From Mycobacterium florentinum (lineage in GTDB: Bacteria; Actinomycetota; Actinomycetes; Mycobacteriales; Mycobacteriaceae): 64,000 nucleotides of DNA. Positions 36,726 to 44,729 of this stretch are shown here, piece after piece. The notes below the pieces were generated by a model, which saw only the letters and a program-made list of their open reading frames with translations, did no database searches and was not told where the DNA came from. Position numbers and translations under genes: made by a program. Within the stretch, counting starts at the first letter, position 1. Each line of letters opens with the position of its first letter. The stretch covers positions 5,146,001 through 5,210,000 of the forward strand of contig NZ_AP022576.1 of assembly GCF_010730355.1 (NCBI RefSeq). The letters run 5' to 3'.

Positions 36726-37038
36726 GGTCGGCTCCTTGTCTGGGAGGGGCGGTACAACCGCATCATTATGCGGTTCGCGAAGCGGGTGTGCGCGGCGAAT
36801 TGAGGAAGCGGGCAAAGACTCGCGTCCTGCTTGTCGGGGGGCCAGGGTGCCCCAGACCCGCAGGAAGCCGTAGATCGGCAACGCGGCCCTCCAAAAGCGT
36901 CGCGCGCGCAGCAAATGGCCAGGCTACGGCGCAAAAAGGCCCCTTTTCCAATACTCACGAAATAGTGACCGGCGGCAATCATGTCTTTTTCGGAGTTTCT
37001 CCCGGGTGTCGCCATCGGAGAATGGTTAGGTCGGGAAT
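36726..37038. other. Intergenic region between divergent genes, 313 bp
   Basis: No credible coding frame was found between the DUF732 gene and the DUF1345 gene. The only structure noticed is AAAAGG-CC-CCTTTT at 36932-36945, a short palindrome of uncertain meaning. The promoters of both divergent genes must lie here, but I could not place them. Confidence 0.4.
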
Positions 37039-37689
37039 GTGACGTCCCTGGTGAAGTTGTTTCGCGACACCGTCGCGGTTCGGATGGTCGTTGTCGTGGT
37101 GCTCGGCGTCGTCGTCGCCATCATGGTGGGAAGTGCCTTGGGTGGGCGCTACGCGCTCGTCGGCTGGATCACCGCCGCGGGCGTGTATGTGGTGTGGACG
37201 CAGCTCATCCTGCGCGGGATGGACGCTGAGCAAACCCGGATCTGGGCGACGCGAGAGGACCCGACCAGGTGGCTCGCCGATGCGGTCATCCTGACCGCGA
37301 GCGTCGCAAGCCTGGGCGGGGTCGGGTACGTGGTGGCCGCCGGGTCCCGGTCCGGCGCCGGCGCGATCCACGCCGCCATCGTCGGCATTCTCAGCGTCGC
37401 GGCGTCCTGGTTCGCCGTGCACACGCTGTACACCGTGCACTACGCGCGGCTCTACTATTCCGACGATCCGGGCGGCATCGACTTCCATGACCCGGAGCCG
37501 CCGCGATTTCGGGACTTCGCATATGTCGCGTTCACTGTCGGCATGACCTACCAGGTATCGGACACCGAGATCAATCTGACGTCCATCAGAGCGACGGTGT
37601 TACGCCATGCGATGGTGTCCTACCTCCTGGGCGCGGTGGTGCTCGCCGTCACGATCAATCTGATCGCGGGGCTGAGCTCCAAGGTGTGA
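37039..37689 (+). CDS. DUF1345 integral membrane protein
   Basis: A 216-residue protein with about five TM helices, of the DUF1345 family. The family segment is [50 protein letters not shown], split here between two helices. The start is a GTG at 37039. Function of the family is unknown. It is convergent with the next secreted-protein gene, and an inverted repeat at 37744-37767 lies between them. Confidence 0.85.
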   Translation: MTSLVKLFRDTVAVRMVVVVVLGVVVAIMVGSALGGRYALVGWITAAGVYVVWTQLILRGMDAEQTRIWATREDPTRWLADAVILTASVASLGGVGYVVAAGSRSGAGAIHAAIVGILSVAASWFAVHTLYTVHYARLYYSDDPGGIDFHDPEPPRFRDFAYVAFTVGMTYQVSDTEINLTSIRATVLRHAMVSYLLGAVVLAVTINLIAGLSSKV

Positions 37690-37743
37690 TCGTCACACCG
37701 GTCTCGCCGGCACCAAAAAGGTTGGACTAGGCCAAGTTTGAAA

Positions 37744-37767
37744 CGCGATATCGCATTCGCTATCGCG
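37744..37767. terminator. Candidate bidirectional terminator
   Basis: CGCGATA (37744-37750) and TATCGCG (37761-37767) form a perfect 7-bp stem with a 10-nt loop. It sits between the stops of two convergent genes (37689 and 37780), the expected place for a shared terminator. No U run is present. Confidence 0.4.
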
Positions 37768-37779
37768 CGTCGGCCGTCG

Positions 37780-38214
37780 CTAGCCGATTTTCGTGAGCGT
37801 AAAGGTATCGTCCGGGTCGGTGAGGCCGCACGGCACGGTGCTGTCCAGGAAGACCGCCATCCCGGTGAGCGTCAGCGGGTCCCAGGATTGGTGAACCGTC
37901 ACCGGGTGCAGGCTGTTGTCGTCGGCGCAGATCGCGGCTTCCGGGATCGTGCGCGTCACGGTGTATCGGCCGTCGATCAGTGGAGCGTTGAACCCCATGC
38001 CCGGACCGGTCGTCACGTGGGCAACGCAGACCTGCTTGCACGTGGTGTTGATGGTCCAAATTCCGGTGTCCCCGTCTTCGTCCGCGTAGTGATAAACGCC
38101 GTTCATTTTCGCGTCGTCGCCGGCGGCTAGCGGCTCGGCCCAGGCTAGGGGTGCTGGCAAGGCTGCCACGCCAGCAAAGAATACGGTTGCCGCGATGAAC
38201 GTGCTGATCCTCAT
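37780..38214 (-). CDS. Small secreted protein of unknown function
   Basis: A 144-residue exported protein. The signal peptide RISTFIAATVFFAGVAALPAPLAWA is cleaved before EPLAAGDD. The mature part has Cys in NTTCKQVCVA, AAICADD and VPCGLTD, suggesting two disulfides. NTTCKQVCVAHVTTGP and DGRYTVTRT echo the plus-strand protein at 35903-36403. Similar small proteins are common in mycobacteria and none I know has an assigned role. The ATG at 38214 starts the signal peptide directly. Confidence 0.78.
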   Translation of the reverse strand: MRISTFIAATVFFAGVAALPAPLAWAEPLAAGDDAKMNGVYHYADEDGDTGIWTINTTCKQVCVAHVTTGPGMGFNAPLIDGRYTVTRTIPEAAICADDNSLHPVTVHQSWDPLTLTGMAVFLDSTVPCGLTDPDDTFTLTKIG

Positions 38215-38373
38215 CTTTTCCGGCCTCTTGTCCTGGTTTTACTGCCCGGCGGGCACGATGAGGCGAATTTATCAGCAAACTAATAGAGAGTATCCGGTCG
38301 CTGGTGAACGCATATCGAATTGAAAGACGAATCGGCGAAGGGGACCGATAAGTTCTATGAAATCGACATGTTT

Positions 38374-38397
38374 CGAAGCCCGGCCGGCCGGGCTTCG
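38374..38397 (-). terminator. Perfect 24-bp palindrome, terminator of the DUF732 gene
   Basis: CGAAGCCCGGCC (38374-38385) is followed at once by its reverse complement to 38397. It begins 13 bp past the stop codon of the minus-strand gene at 38411. RNA from that gene would fold into a very stable GC hairpin. A U tract is lacking, as in many proposed mycobacterial terminators. Confidence 0.6.
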
Positions 38398-38410
38398 TCG
38401 GTCGTGGCCC

Positions 38411-38758
38411 TCAGCAATGCGGCGCCCAGCACTTCTGGGTGGGGCAATACGTCGCGTGTGCGATGCCGACCATGGACGCGACGTCACCGACGGCGATGCC
38501 GCGTGGATCCAAGTTCGCGTGGACGTCCTGGGCGATCTGGTCCGGCGTCCAGCCCCAGCCGAGGTCGTCGCAGATGAGCTGCGCCATCCCGATCAGGGCG
38601 GCGTCGTGGCCGGGCGGCCAGGAGAGGCCGGCGGCACGCAGCTGAGCAAGGTATCCGTCATTGACGGGATCGGCAGTCGCAATCGGCGCGCTCGCAACCA
38701 GCGCGGCACCAACCAGTACGGGGGCGGTAATTCTGAGCAACCAGCGAAATGAGGGCAT
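38411..38758 (-). CDS. DUF732 small secreted protein with extra C-terminal cysteines
   Basis: A 115-residue exported DUF732 protein. The signal peptide PSFRWLLRITAPVLVGAALVASAPIATA precedes DPVNDGYLAQLRAAGLSW. The usual family Cys are in QLICDDLGWGWTPDQIA and ATYCPTQ. Unlike the paralogue at 36423-36725 it ends TYCPTQKCWAPHC, adding two cysteines in a short tail. The ATG at 38758 starts the signal peptide; the open frame to 38986 has no better start. Confidence 0.83.
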   Translation of the reverse strand: MPSFRWLLRITAPVLVGAALVASAPIATADPVNDGYLAQLRAAGLSWPPGHDAALIGMAQLICDDLGWGWTPDQIAQDVHANLDPRGIAVGDVASMVGIAHATYCPTQKCWAPHC

Positions 38759-38850
38759 GGCAGTCAGTATGTGGCAAACGGATGAAGAACAGAGAAAGTC
38801 GGGATAGCCGTTGAGCTGTGACAACGTTGTTGCTCCGGCAGGATTCGAAA

Positions 38851-39474
38851 ATGCCATCACCACGGTCTCGCTCAATCGCGCCGCTCGTTTTGATTCTCGC
38901 GCTGATCGCCGGCACTGCCGTGGCGGCGTGCGGTCGAGGCCAGGAATCGGCTGCGGCCGATTACGCCGTCTACGCGGAATACTCACAGTCGAACAAGCCG
39001 ATGGTCGCCGGCTGGAACGCGCGCGTCTTCAACAAAAAGGAAGTTCAGGAAGGCGCGAACATCAGCCTCGACGATCGGACCGGAGTTGTGACGCTGCGGG
39101 CCGGTCGGTATCGCGTGACGGCCATGTCGCTCATCAACTACTACGACGTGGCGAACCCGACCATCATCCCGACGTCGGCGACGCCGCCGGCCGGCTACGC
39201 GCGCCTGCGATATCTCGAAGATGCGCTGAGCCCGGACGTCGTCCCCACCATCGACGTGATCAACGCCAGCAACGCCAAGGCGCTCTCCGTCGGCACGGGA
39301 AGCGACGCCAACGCGCTGCCGAGCTTCATGGAGACGTTCTTGACGGTCAAGGACAAAGCCAATCTCGTTGTCGAGCACCAGGTTGGCAACGAGGTCAACG
39401 GCCTCTATCTACAGGTCAATGCGAACGGCTCGGTCTGGCACGTCAACGCACGGATCTCGATCCAACGGCTCTAA
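38851..39474 (+). CDS. Putative lipoprotein of unknown function
   Basis: A 207-residue protein with a signal peptide ending in the lipobox VAAC (Cys near residue 27), so it should be lipid-anchored on the outer face of the membrane. The mature part (ESAAADYAVYAEYSQSNKPMVAGW) has predicted beta character and contains no other cysteine. No family was recognised. The ATG at 38851 has AGGA seven bases upstream; an earlier GTG at 38818 would lengthen the n-region by 11 residues. It is divergent from the DUF732 gene. Confidence 0.72.
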   Translation: MPSPRSRSIAPLVLILALIAGTAVAACGRGQESAAADYAVYAEYSQSNKPMVAGWNARVFNKKEVQEGANISLDDRTGVVTLRAGRYRVTAMSLINYYDVANPTIIPTSATPPAGYARLRYLEDALSPDVVPTIDVINASNAKALSVGTGSDANALPSFMETFLTVKDKANLVVEHQVGNEVNGLYLQVNANGSVWHVNARISIQRL

Positions 39475-39520
39475 AGGCGGTTAGTGTTCGTGCACCGGCC
39501 TCGAGAAGGTGGTGAAGGCG

Positions 39521-40048
39521 ATGCGACTCTCAATGTGCGCGGCCGCCATGGCCGTTGCGGCTGTATTCGCTGCGCCGGCAGCGTCGAATACCACGGCGGC
39601 AGCCATGCCCTGGTGCGGGGCCGATTCGCTGAGTCTGCGTACCAGCCCACCCATTTCGCCCGGCGAGCAAGCGTATCTCCACTTCTATGTCATCTTGACG
39701 AACAGCTCCCGCCAGACCTGCACCCTGCAGGGCTATCCCGGTGTGGACCTCGTCGGCCCCGACGACCCGGCGTTGGGCCCGACCTACCGCCTGCCAAGGG
39801 ACACTGGCGATGTGCGGCCCGTCGTACTCGCGCCGGGAGCATCCGCCGCCAGCCTGCTGGCTTTCCTGCCGAAGATCGGCCCGAACGGCACCGAGCCCGC
39901 CTGGCCGCCGGCCACGATCCTGGTGACTCCGCCGGACTCCACGACACAGCTGCAGACCCCGTGGATTCCGGGCGGCTTCACCGTTTTACGGCAGGGCGAC
40001 GGCACCCACCCCGGTGGCCACATCGGGCCGCTGCAGCCGTACGCGTAA
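39521..40048 (+). CDS. DUF4232 secreted protein
   Basis: A 175-residue exported protein. After a signal peptide (RLSMCAAAMAVAAVFAAPAASNTTA) comes the DUF4232 domain, with its disulfide pair in MPWCGADSLSLR and QTCTLQGYPGVDLVGPD. The fold is a beta sandwich with conserved ILTNSSRQTC. Function of the family is unknown. Start is uncertain between the GTGs at 39509 and 39512 and the ATG at 39521. It follows the lipoprotein gene by 46 bp, so they may be co-transcribed. Confidence 0.78.
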   Translation: MRLSMCAAAMAVAAVFAAPAASNTTAAAMPWCGADSLSLRTSPPISPGEQAYLHFYVILTNSSRQTCTLQGYPGVDLVGPDDPALGPTYRLPRDTGDVRPVVLAPGASAASLLAFLPKIGPNGTEPAWPPATILVTPPDSTTQLQTPWIPGGFTVLRQGDGTHPGGHIGPLQPYA

Positions 40049-40057
40049 ATCCCGTCG

Positions 40058-40633
40058 TTACGCGCGAGCGGAAAGTCCGGCCGCGGCGCGGATCTGGCGG
40101 CGAGCCGCGACACGGTCGGTATCGGGAAAGATGTAGTGGCTCAACGCAGTTCGAGCAATAGCGCCGGCCAGGTCACTAGGGTCGACCGCTGCGGCCAGCG
40201 CGCCCTCACGGGCGCAGTGCTGCAAGACTGCCCCCAGCCCTTCGGCGAGCATCGGTAGCGCCGCGGCCATCTGGTCGTGTGCGAAGCCCGGCTCGAGGTC
40301 GAGCAGGCGTCCCGGCGGCTGAGCCTCGAGGAAGCTCGCCACGACGTCGACCGCGGCCTCCAATCGTGCGACGCCGACGATCCCGGACGTCGCTTGGTCC
40401 ATCGCCGCGTAGAAGCGACGGCGTTCGCGCTTTCCCATCGCGTCGATCAGGTCTTCTTTGGACACGAAATAGCGGTAGATGGTGGGACGTGACACCCCGG
40501 CCCGGCTGGCCACGTCCGACAGGGACAACTTGCGGGCCCCGGTCCGGAATATCAGCCGCTCGGCCGCGTCCAGGATTCGATCCGCCAGATCGCCATGATC
40601 TGAACGGGGTCCGCGTGATTCGGCGATCGACAC
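40058..40633 (-). CDS. TetR-family transcriptional regulator
   Basis: A 191-residue TetR-family repressor. The N-terminal helix-turn-helix is ADRILDAAERLIFRTGARKLSLSDVASRAGVSRPTIYRYFVSKEDLIDA. The C-terminal ligand domain is typical in size but the ligand is unknown. The GTG at 40633 is 11 bp from the stop of the upstream epimerase-like gene, so it probably belongs to the same transcript. A natural target is the inverted repeat at 41674-41704 ahead of that gene. Confidence 0.85.
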   Translation of the reverse strand: MSIAESRGPRSDHGDLADRILDAAERLIFRTGARKLSLSDVASRAGVSRPTIYRYFVSKEDLIDAMGKRERRRFYAAMDQATSGIVGVARLEAAVDVVASFLEAQPPGRLLDLEPGFAHDQMAAALPMLAEGLGAVLQHCAREGALAAAVDPSDLAGAIARTALSHYIFPDTDRVAARRQIRAAAGLSARA

Positions 40634-40644
40634 CGTGGCGGCTC

Positions 40645-41634
40645 CTACAGCCGGCCGAGTTTGCGTAGCCACGAGATCAGCAGTCGCAATCCGTCGTCGA
40701 AGGACATGGGCGCATAGCCCAGACGCCGGGTGGTCAGGTTGTCTTTGCTTCTGGTTGTGCGTTTGCTGTTCGCCGCCGCCTTCGCGATCGCCATCAAGGT
40801 GGGCCCGAATTCGGCGGTCAACGCCTCGGGATCGGTGCGGTAGTCGAGATCCTCGACGCGGTGGTCGATTCCGGCGACCTCGCAGGCGCGGTTGATGCCG
40901 CCGGCGGTACTGAAGGTGTCTTCGGGCCGGCCGACCAACAGGTAGCGCTCGCCGGCCACGCCGTCGTCCAGTGCGGCGATCGAGCCCTTTGCGACGTCAG
41001 CTCCGGCGACCCAGGTCACTGGAAAAGCCAAGTAGCGCTTGATCTTTCCGCGCATTCCCGCCAAGAGAACCCGATTGAAACTGGTGCGGTGCAACGCGCG
41101 GTCCGCGACCAGGCCGGGTCCGTAGATCGCGCCCGGGTGGCATGTCAGGACGTCGTCGCCGGCGGCTGCGCGCCGATGAGCTTCCAGGAAAGCGGCGAGC
41201 TTGGTGACGGTGTAGGGGTCGTTGGGCGGGTTCTTCAGGACCGGTGCCTCCTCGAAGTCGGCGCCCGTGCTCAGGTCGAGGAAGGTGGCGGTGCTCAGGG
41301 CAACGACCCGACGCATGCCGTGGGCTTTCCCTGCATCCAGGACGTTGGTGGTGCCGACCAGGTTGACGGCCCTGAAGTCGTCGAGGTCCTGGCTCGCACC
41401 GCCCAGCAGTGCCGCACAGTGGATCGCCGCCTCGGCGCCCTTGGCCGCGTTGAGTACATCGTCGGCGTCGGCGATGTCGCCCTTGACCAATTCGACGCCG
41501 ATTTCGGCCAGCGGCGCGGCGTCGTCGGGATTGCGCACCAGGGCGCGAACATGGTCGCCACGCTCGATCAGCTGCTCGCAGACGTTGCCGCCCGTTTGAC
41601 CGGTTGCGCCGGTGACGAAGATCGTGCTGGTCAT
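40645..41634 (-). CDS. NAD(P)-dependent epimerase/dehydratase (extended SDR)
   Basis: A 329-residue extended short-chain dehydrogenase. The dinucleotide fold begins IFVTGATGQTGGNV, and the active-site YxxxK is in DPYTVTKLAAF. The GAIYGPG and later segments resemble 3-beta-hydroxysteroid dehydrogenase/dihydroflavonol reductase-like enzymes, acting on a hydroxyl or keto group of a lipid, sterol or sugar. It is divergent from the SDR gene at 41717, with an 82-bp shared regulatory gap, and leads into a TetR gene. Confidence 0.85.
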   Translation of the reverse strand: MTSTIFVTGATGQTGGNVCEQLIERGDHVRALVRNPDDAAPLAEIGVELVKGDIADADDVLNAAKGAEAAIHCAALLGGASQDLDDFRAVNLVGTTNVLDAGKAHGMRRVVALSTATFLDLSTGADFEEAPVLKNPPNDPYTVTKLAAFLEAHRRAAAGDDVLTCHPGAIYGPGLVADRALHRTSFNRVLLAGMRGKIKRYLAFPVTWVAGADVAKGSIAALDDGVAGERYLLVGRPEDTFSTAGGINRACEVAGIDHRVEDLDYRTDPEALTAEFGPTLMAIAKAAANSKRTTRSKDNLTTRRLGYAPMSFDDGLRLLISWLRKLGRL

Positions 41635-41673
41635 CGGGACCTCCCAGGCGTTACAAATCGAACATGTCTAGCA

Positions 41674-41704
41674 AGAACTGTAAACCTTGACGTGGGGTTG
41701 TTCT
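41674..41704. promoter_or_regulatory. Inverted-repeat operator between divergent dehydrogenase genes
   Basis: AGAAC (41674-41678) and GTTCT (41700-41704) are outer arms; AACC (41683-41686) and GGTT (41696-41699) are inner arms of the same imperfect inverted repeat. It lies in the 82-bp gap between two divergent genes, where a TetR protein could silence both. The binder is inferred to be the TetR at 40058-40633. Confidence 0.45.
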
Positions 41705-41716
41705 ATAGTCCAGTCC

Positions 41717-42526
41717 ATGGCACTCGATCCCTCCAGCGTCCTGCTCACCGACCGCGTCGCGGTCGTCACCGGTGGGGGCGCGGGTATCGGCCGGGGCATC
41801 GCGGCAGGGCTGACCGCATTCGGTGCACGAGTCGCGATCTGGGAACGAAACCCCGACTCGTGTGCCGCCGCCGCCGACGAGATCGGCGCTCTCGGAATTC
41901 CGGTCGACGTCCGGGACAGCGCCGCCGTGGATGCCGCGCTGGCGCAGACATCGGACCGGCTCGGAACGGTGTCGATCCTGGTCAACAATGCCGGCGGAGT
42001 CTTCTGGTCGGGGATCCTCGACACCACCGAGAACGGGTGGGACGCGCTGTACAAGTCGAACCTGCGCCACGTGTACCTGTGCACGCAACGGGTGGCCCGC
42101 AACCTCGTCGAGCAGAAGCTGCCCGGCAGCATCATCAGCGTCACGTCGATCGAGGGTGTCCGCGCCGCTCCGGGCTATGCGACCTACGCGGCGGCCAAGG
42201 CGGGCGTCATCAACTACACCAAGACCGCCGCGCTGGAACTCGCCCCGCATGGCATCCGGGTCAATGCGCTGGCCCCGGACATCACCTGGACAGAAGGCCT
42301 CGAGCAGATGGCGCCGCCGGGGTCTCGGGATCGCACGGGCTACACGGTGCCGATGGGGCGCGCGGGTCACGTCGACGAAATGGCCGGAGCGGCAGCATTT
42401 CTCGCGTCCGACATGTCCAGCTACATCACCGGCCAGACGATCCACGTCGACGGTGGTACACATGCCGCCAGCGGCTGGTACCACCATCCGGAGACCGGGG
42501 CATACGCGCTCGGGCCGACAACTTAG
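41717..42526 (+). CDS. Short-chain dehydrogenase/reductase
   Basis: A 269-residue classical SDR. Cofactor motif VVTGGGAGIGRGIA, NNAG in VNNAGGVFW, catalytic Ser in SVTSIEG and YxxxK in YATYAAAKAG are all present, so it should be an active NAD(P)-dependent oxidoreductase. The substrate is unknown. The start at the ATG at 41717 (ALDPSSVLLTDRVAV) is preferred over an upstream codon at 41687, which lies in the regulatory gap. It is convergent with another SDR gene. Confidence 0.87.
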   Translation: MALDPSSVLLTDRVAVVTGGGAGIGRGIAAGLTAFGARVAIWERNPDSCAAAADEIGALGIPVDVRDSAAVDAALAQTSDRLGTVSILVNNAGGVFWSGILDTTENGWDALYKSNLRHVYLCTQRVARNLVEQKLPGSIISVTSIEGVRAAPGYATYAAAKAGVINYTKTAALELAPHGIRVNALAPDITWTEGLEQMAPPGSRDRTGYTVPMGRAGHVDEMAGAAAFLASDMSSYITGQTIHVDGGTHAASGWYHHPETGAYALGPTT

Positions 42527-42528
42527 AA

Positions 42529-42565
42529 AGGCGCTTCGTTAATTCACATTCGCCGAATAGCGCCT
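42529..42565. terminator. Candidate bidirectional terminator between convergent SDR genes
   Basis: AGGCGCT (42529-42535) and AGCGCCT (42559-42565) form a perfect 7-bp stem around a 23-nt loop, starting 3 bp after the plus-strand SDR stop and before the minus-strand SDR stop. A second perfect palindrome, GCGATTAATTAATCGC at 42581-42596, overlaps the latter stop codon. Confidence 0.35.
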
Positions 42566-42588
42566 GTGCCGGTAATGGCTGCGATTAA

Positions 42589-43377
42589 TTAATCGCCAGT
42601 ATTCATCGAAACATGCGCCGACATTCCGCCGTCGATCGAAATCATTTGTCCGGTGATGTAGCGGGACCGCTCGGACGCCAGAAAGACGACGAGTTCCGCG
42701 ACGTCTTGCGGTTGCCCGACGTAGGGCGTCAACGTCGCCCGGCTCAGGCCGTCGACGATGTCCGCGGACAGGTGCGCGCGTACGGCGTCGGTGAGGATCA
42801 ATCCGGGCACGACGGTGTTCGCCCGCACGCCCTGTTTTCCCTCACTGGTCGCGACGTACATCGTCAGGGCGTGCACCCCGGCCTTCGAAACGCCGTAGGC
42901 CAGCCGGGTGCGGTCGCCCGACAGGGCCGCGCCCGACGACATGTTGACGATGGAACCACCACCACCGCTTCGCATTTCAGGTACGACGTATTTGCACATC
43001 AGCAGCTGACTGCCGAGGTTGACTTCCATGGACCGCTGCCATACGTCGAGCGACATCTCCGAGACCGTGGTGTCGCGCGACAGGAAGCTGCTGGCGGTCA
43101 GCGCCGCGTTGTTGTGCAGCACGTCGATTCGGCCGAACTCCGCCACGGTGGCTTGCACGTTGGACCGCGCCACGTCCTCCTGCGCGAGATCGCCGCCGAG
43201 GGCGATCGCTTGGGCCCCGGATCGCCGAATCTCGTCGGCGACTTCGTTCGCTTTTGTCTCGTCGATATCGACGACGGCTACGGCCGCGCCCTCACGCGCC
43301 AATTCGCGTGCCGTCGCCGCGCCAATCCCGCCGGCGCCCCCGGTAACGATCGCGACTTTTCCGGCAAGTATGGACAT
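42589..43377 (-). CDS. Short-chain dehydrogenase/reductase
   Basis: A 262-residue classical SDR. TGGAGGIG (cofactor), NNAA (LHNNAALTA, in place of NNAG), catalytic Ser in NMSSGAALS and YGVSK are present. The acidic VVDIDETKANE after the second strand favours NAD over NADP. The ATG has AAAAGGAG upstream. It is divergent from the AhpD-like gene with only 45 bp between, suggesting joint control. The substrate is not known. Confidence 0.87.
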   Translation of the reverse strand: MSILAGKVAIVTGGAGGIGAATARELAREGAAVAVVDIDETKANEVADEIRRSGAQAIALGGDLAQEDVARSNVQATVAEFGRIDVLHNNAALTASSFLSRDTTVSEMSLDVWQRSMEVNLGSQLLMCKYVVPEMRSGGGGSIVNMSSGAALSGDRTRLAYGVSKAGVHALTMYVATSEGKQGVRANTVVPGLILTDAVRAHLSADIVDGLSRATLTPYVGQPQDVAELVVFLASERSRYITGQMISIDGGMSAHVSMNTGD

Positions 43378-43422
43378 TGCGTTCTCCTTTTCAGCGACGC
43401 ATAAAAAAGATAGCCTGAATTA

Positions 43423-43989
43423 ATGCCGCGTATTGCACCAATCCCGATGGAAGAGCTCAGCGCGCACTCGCGCGAGATCGTCGACGCCGGCGTGGCCGCC
43501 GGGCTCTACGCGACGCCGGTGCCGTTGCAGATCTTCGCCTATCGCAGTGCCCAGCTCGAACAGGTCAACATGGCCAGGACTCACCTGGGTGCCGGCACGC
43601 TGCTCGGCGGCCGGATTCTGGAGTTGCTGCGCATCCGCAGCGCGCAGCTCGGTGAGTGCGAACCGTGCAGCCAGTCGCGCAAGCATGATTCGATCACCGA
43701 CGACGACGTCGCGTGCCTGCTCGCGCCCGGCCACGGCGACCTCACCCCGCAGGAGCAGATGGCCGTCGAGTTCCTCGATCTGCTCTCGGCCGACCATCAC
43801 GCGATGGACGACGAGTTCTACCAGCGGCTGGGTGAGCATTTCACCGCCGCGCAGATCATCGAGCTCGGTTTCACCTGTGCGGGTGTGATGGGGCTGCACC
43901 GCTTCATCCACACCCTCAACGTGTACGGCGACTCGGCGCCCGTCATCGAATACGACCGGGATCAGGTCGACAGCGCTAAGCCGGTGTGA
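43423..43989 (+). CDS. Carboxymuconolactone decarboxylase family protein, AhpD-like
   Basis: A 188-residue all-helical protein of the CMD/AhpD family. The AhpD-type core is in LGECEPCSQSRKHDSI, with the CxxC and following His that carry out peroxidase or disulfide chemistry in AhpD. It may detoxify peroxides or act as a lyase-like accessory enzyme; the family covers both. Its last 14 bp overlap the convergent membrane-protein gene. Start ATG at 43423. Confidence 0.84.
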   Translation: MPRIAPIPMEELSAHSREIVDAGVAAGLYATPVPLQIFAYRSAQLEQVNMARTHLGAGTLLGGRILELLRIRSAQLGECEPCSQSRKHDSITDDDVACLLAPGHGDLTPQEQMAVEFLDLLSADHHAMDDEFYQRLGEHFTAAQIIELGFTCAGVMGLHRFIHTLNVYGDSAPVIEYDRDQVDSAKPV

Positions 43990-44641
43990 GGATGGCAAGC
44001 CCCTCGGCGCGCTGATACCGCGGGGCTTTCGACAACAGGAACACGTAGAGCACATCGAGAACCAGAATCTCGACGTAGATCACCAGCCAGACAACGTTTC
44101 CCGGGGCGTAGAGGTACTGGGAGATGGAAGCCGTCACGGTGCCCAGTAGCTTGCCCCAGGCTATCCACATGCTTTGGCCGCGCCGGTCACCGCGACGCAT
44201 GAGCATGCTCAGGAACAGTGCCGACATGATCAGGTTGTCGACGTAAGCCGTGTAGACCGAACCGTTTTCGCGCCCGAACACCGACACGATGGCGACCATC
44301 ATCGGCGTCACCATCGCAAAGGCGAAGACGAACATGGGCCAGAAGTAAGACTGGGGCAGGTTTTTCGGGTAGTCGGAGCGCCAGTACTTCACGAAGACCG
44401 CGAGAATGGCGATATCGGCGGCGAACCAGATCGCGTTGATGACCTCCTGCAACATCCCGCCGACCGACGGGTAGATGAACGTGAACAGGAACTCCCAGGT
44501 GATGTTCATTGCCAACGCGAGAAAGGGCATCGCGTAGCTGCGGTCGAGCAGGCCCTGCCGTATCACGCACGCGTAGGTGAGGATCCAGAAGATCCCGCTG
44601 GCAAGCCCGAACATGTCGATCAGGGACACAGGAGACCTCAT
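43976..44641 (-). CDS. Putative transmembrane terpene cyclase, PaxB/Pyr4-like
   Basis: A 221-residue protein with about seven TM helices. The segment FWILTYACVIRQGLLDRS followed by YAMPFLALAMNITWEFLF matches, as I remember it, the conserved start of fungal PaxB/Pyr4 membrane terpene cyclases, also known in actinobacteria (drimentine-type DmtA1). The essential acids of Pyr4 correspond plausibly to E50 (in NITWE) and D196 (in VEILVLDVLY); WFAAD (72-76) is also typical. These enzymes protonate an epoxide or alkene to cyclise a prenyl chain. No prenyltransferase is adjacent, so activity is unproven. It diverges from a TetR gene across a perfect operator-like palindrome. Confidence 0.6.
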   Translation of the reverse strand: MRSPVSLIDMFGLASGIFWILTYACVIRQGLLDRSYAMPFLALAMNITWEFLFTFIYPSVGGMLQEVINAIWFAADIAILAVFVKYWRSDYPKNLPQSYFWPMFVFAFAMVTPMMVAIVSVFGRENGSVYTAYVDNLIMSALFLSMLMRRGDRRGQSMWIAWGKLLGTVTASISQYLYAPGNVVWLVIYVEILVLDVLYVFLLSKAPRYQRAEGLAILTPA

Positions 44642-44653
44642 TCCGCCGTAGCT

Positions 44654-44678
44654 AGATACAGACTAGTAGTCTGTATCT
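44654..44678. promoter_or_regulatory. TetR-type operator, perfect inverted repeat
   Basis: AGATACAGACT (44654-44664) and AGTCTGTATCT (44668-44678) are exact reverse complements around AGT. The site lies in the 88-bp gap between the divergent membrane-cyclase-like gene and the TetR gene, the usual arrangement of a TetR repressor controlling itself and its neighbour. Confidence 0.8.
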
Positions 44679-44729
44679 TGTGGCGTGGCCGAATGGACGG
44701 AGCGGTCATGAAGACCGGAGCCCCGGCGG

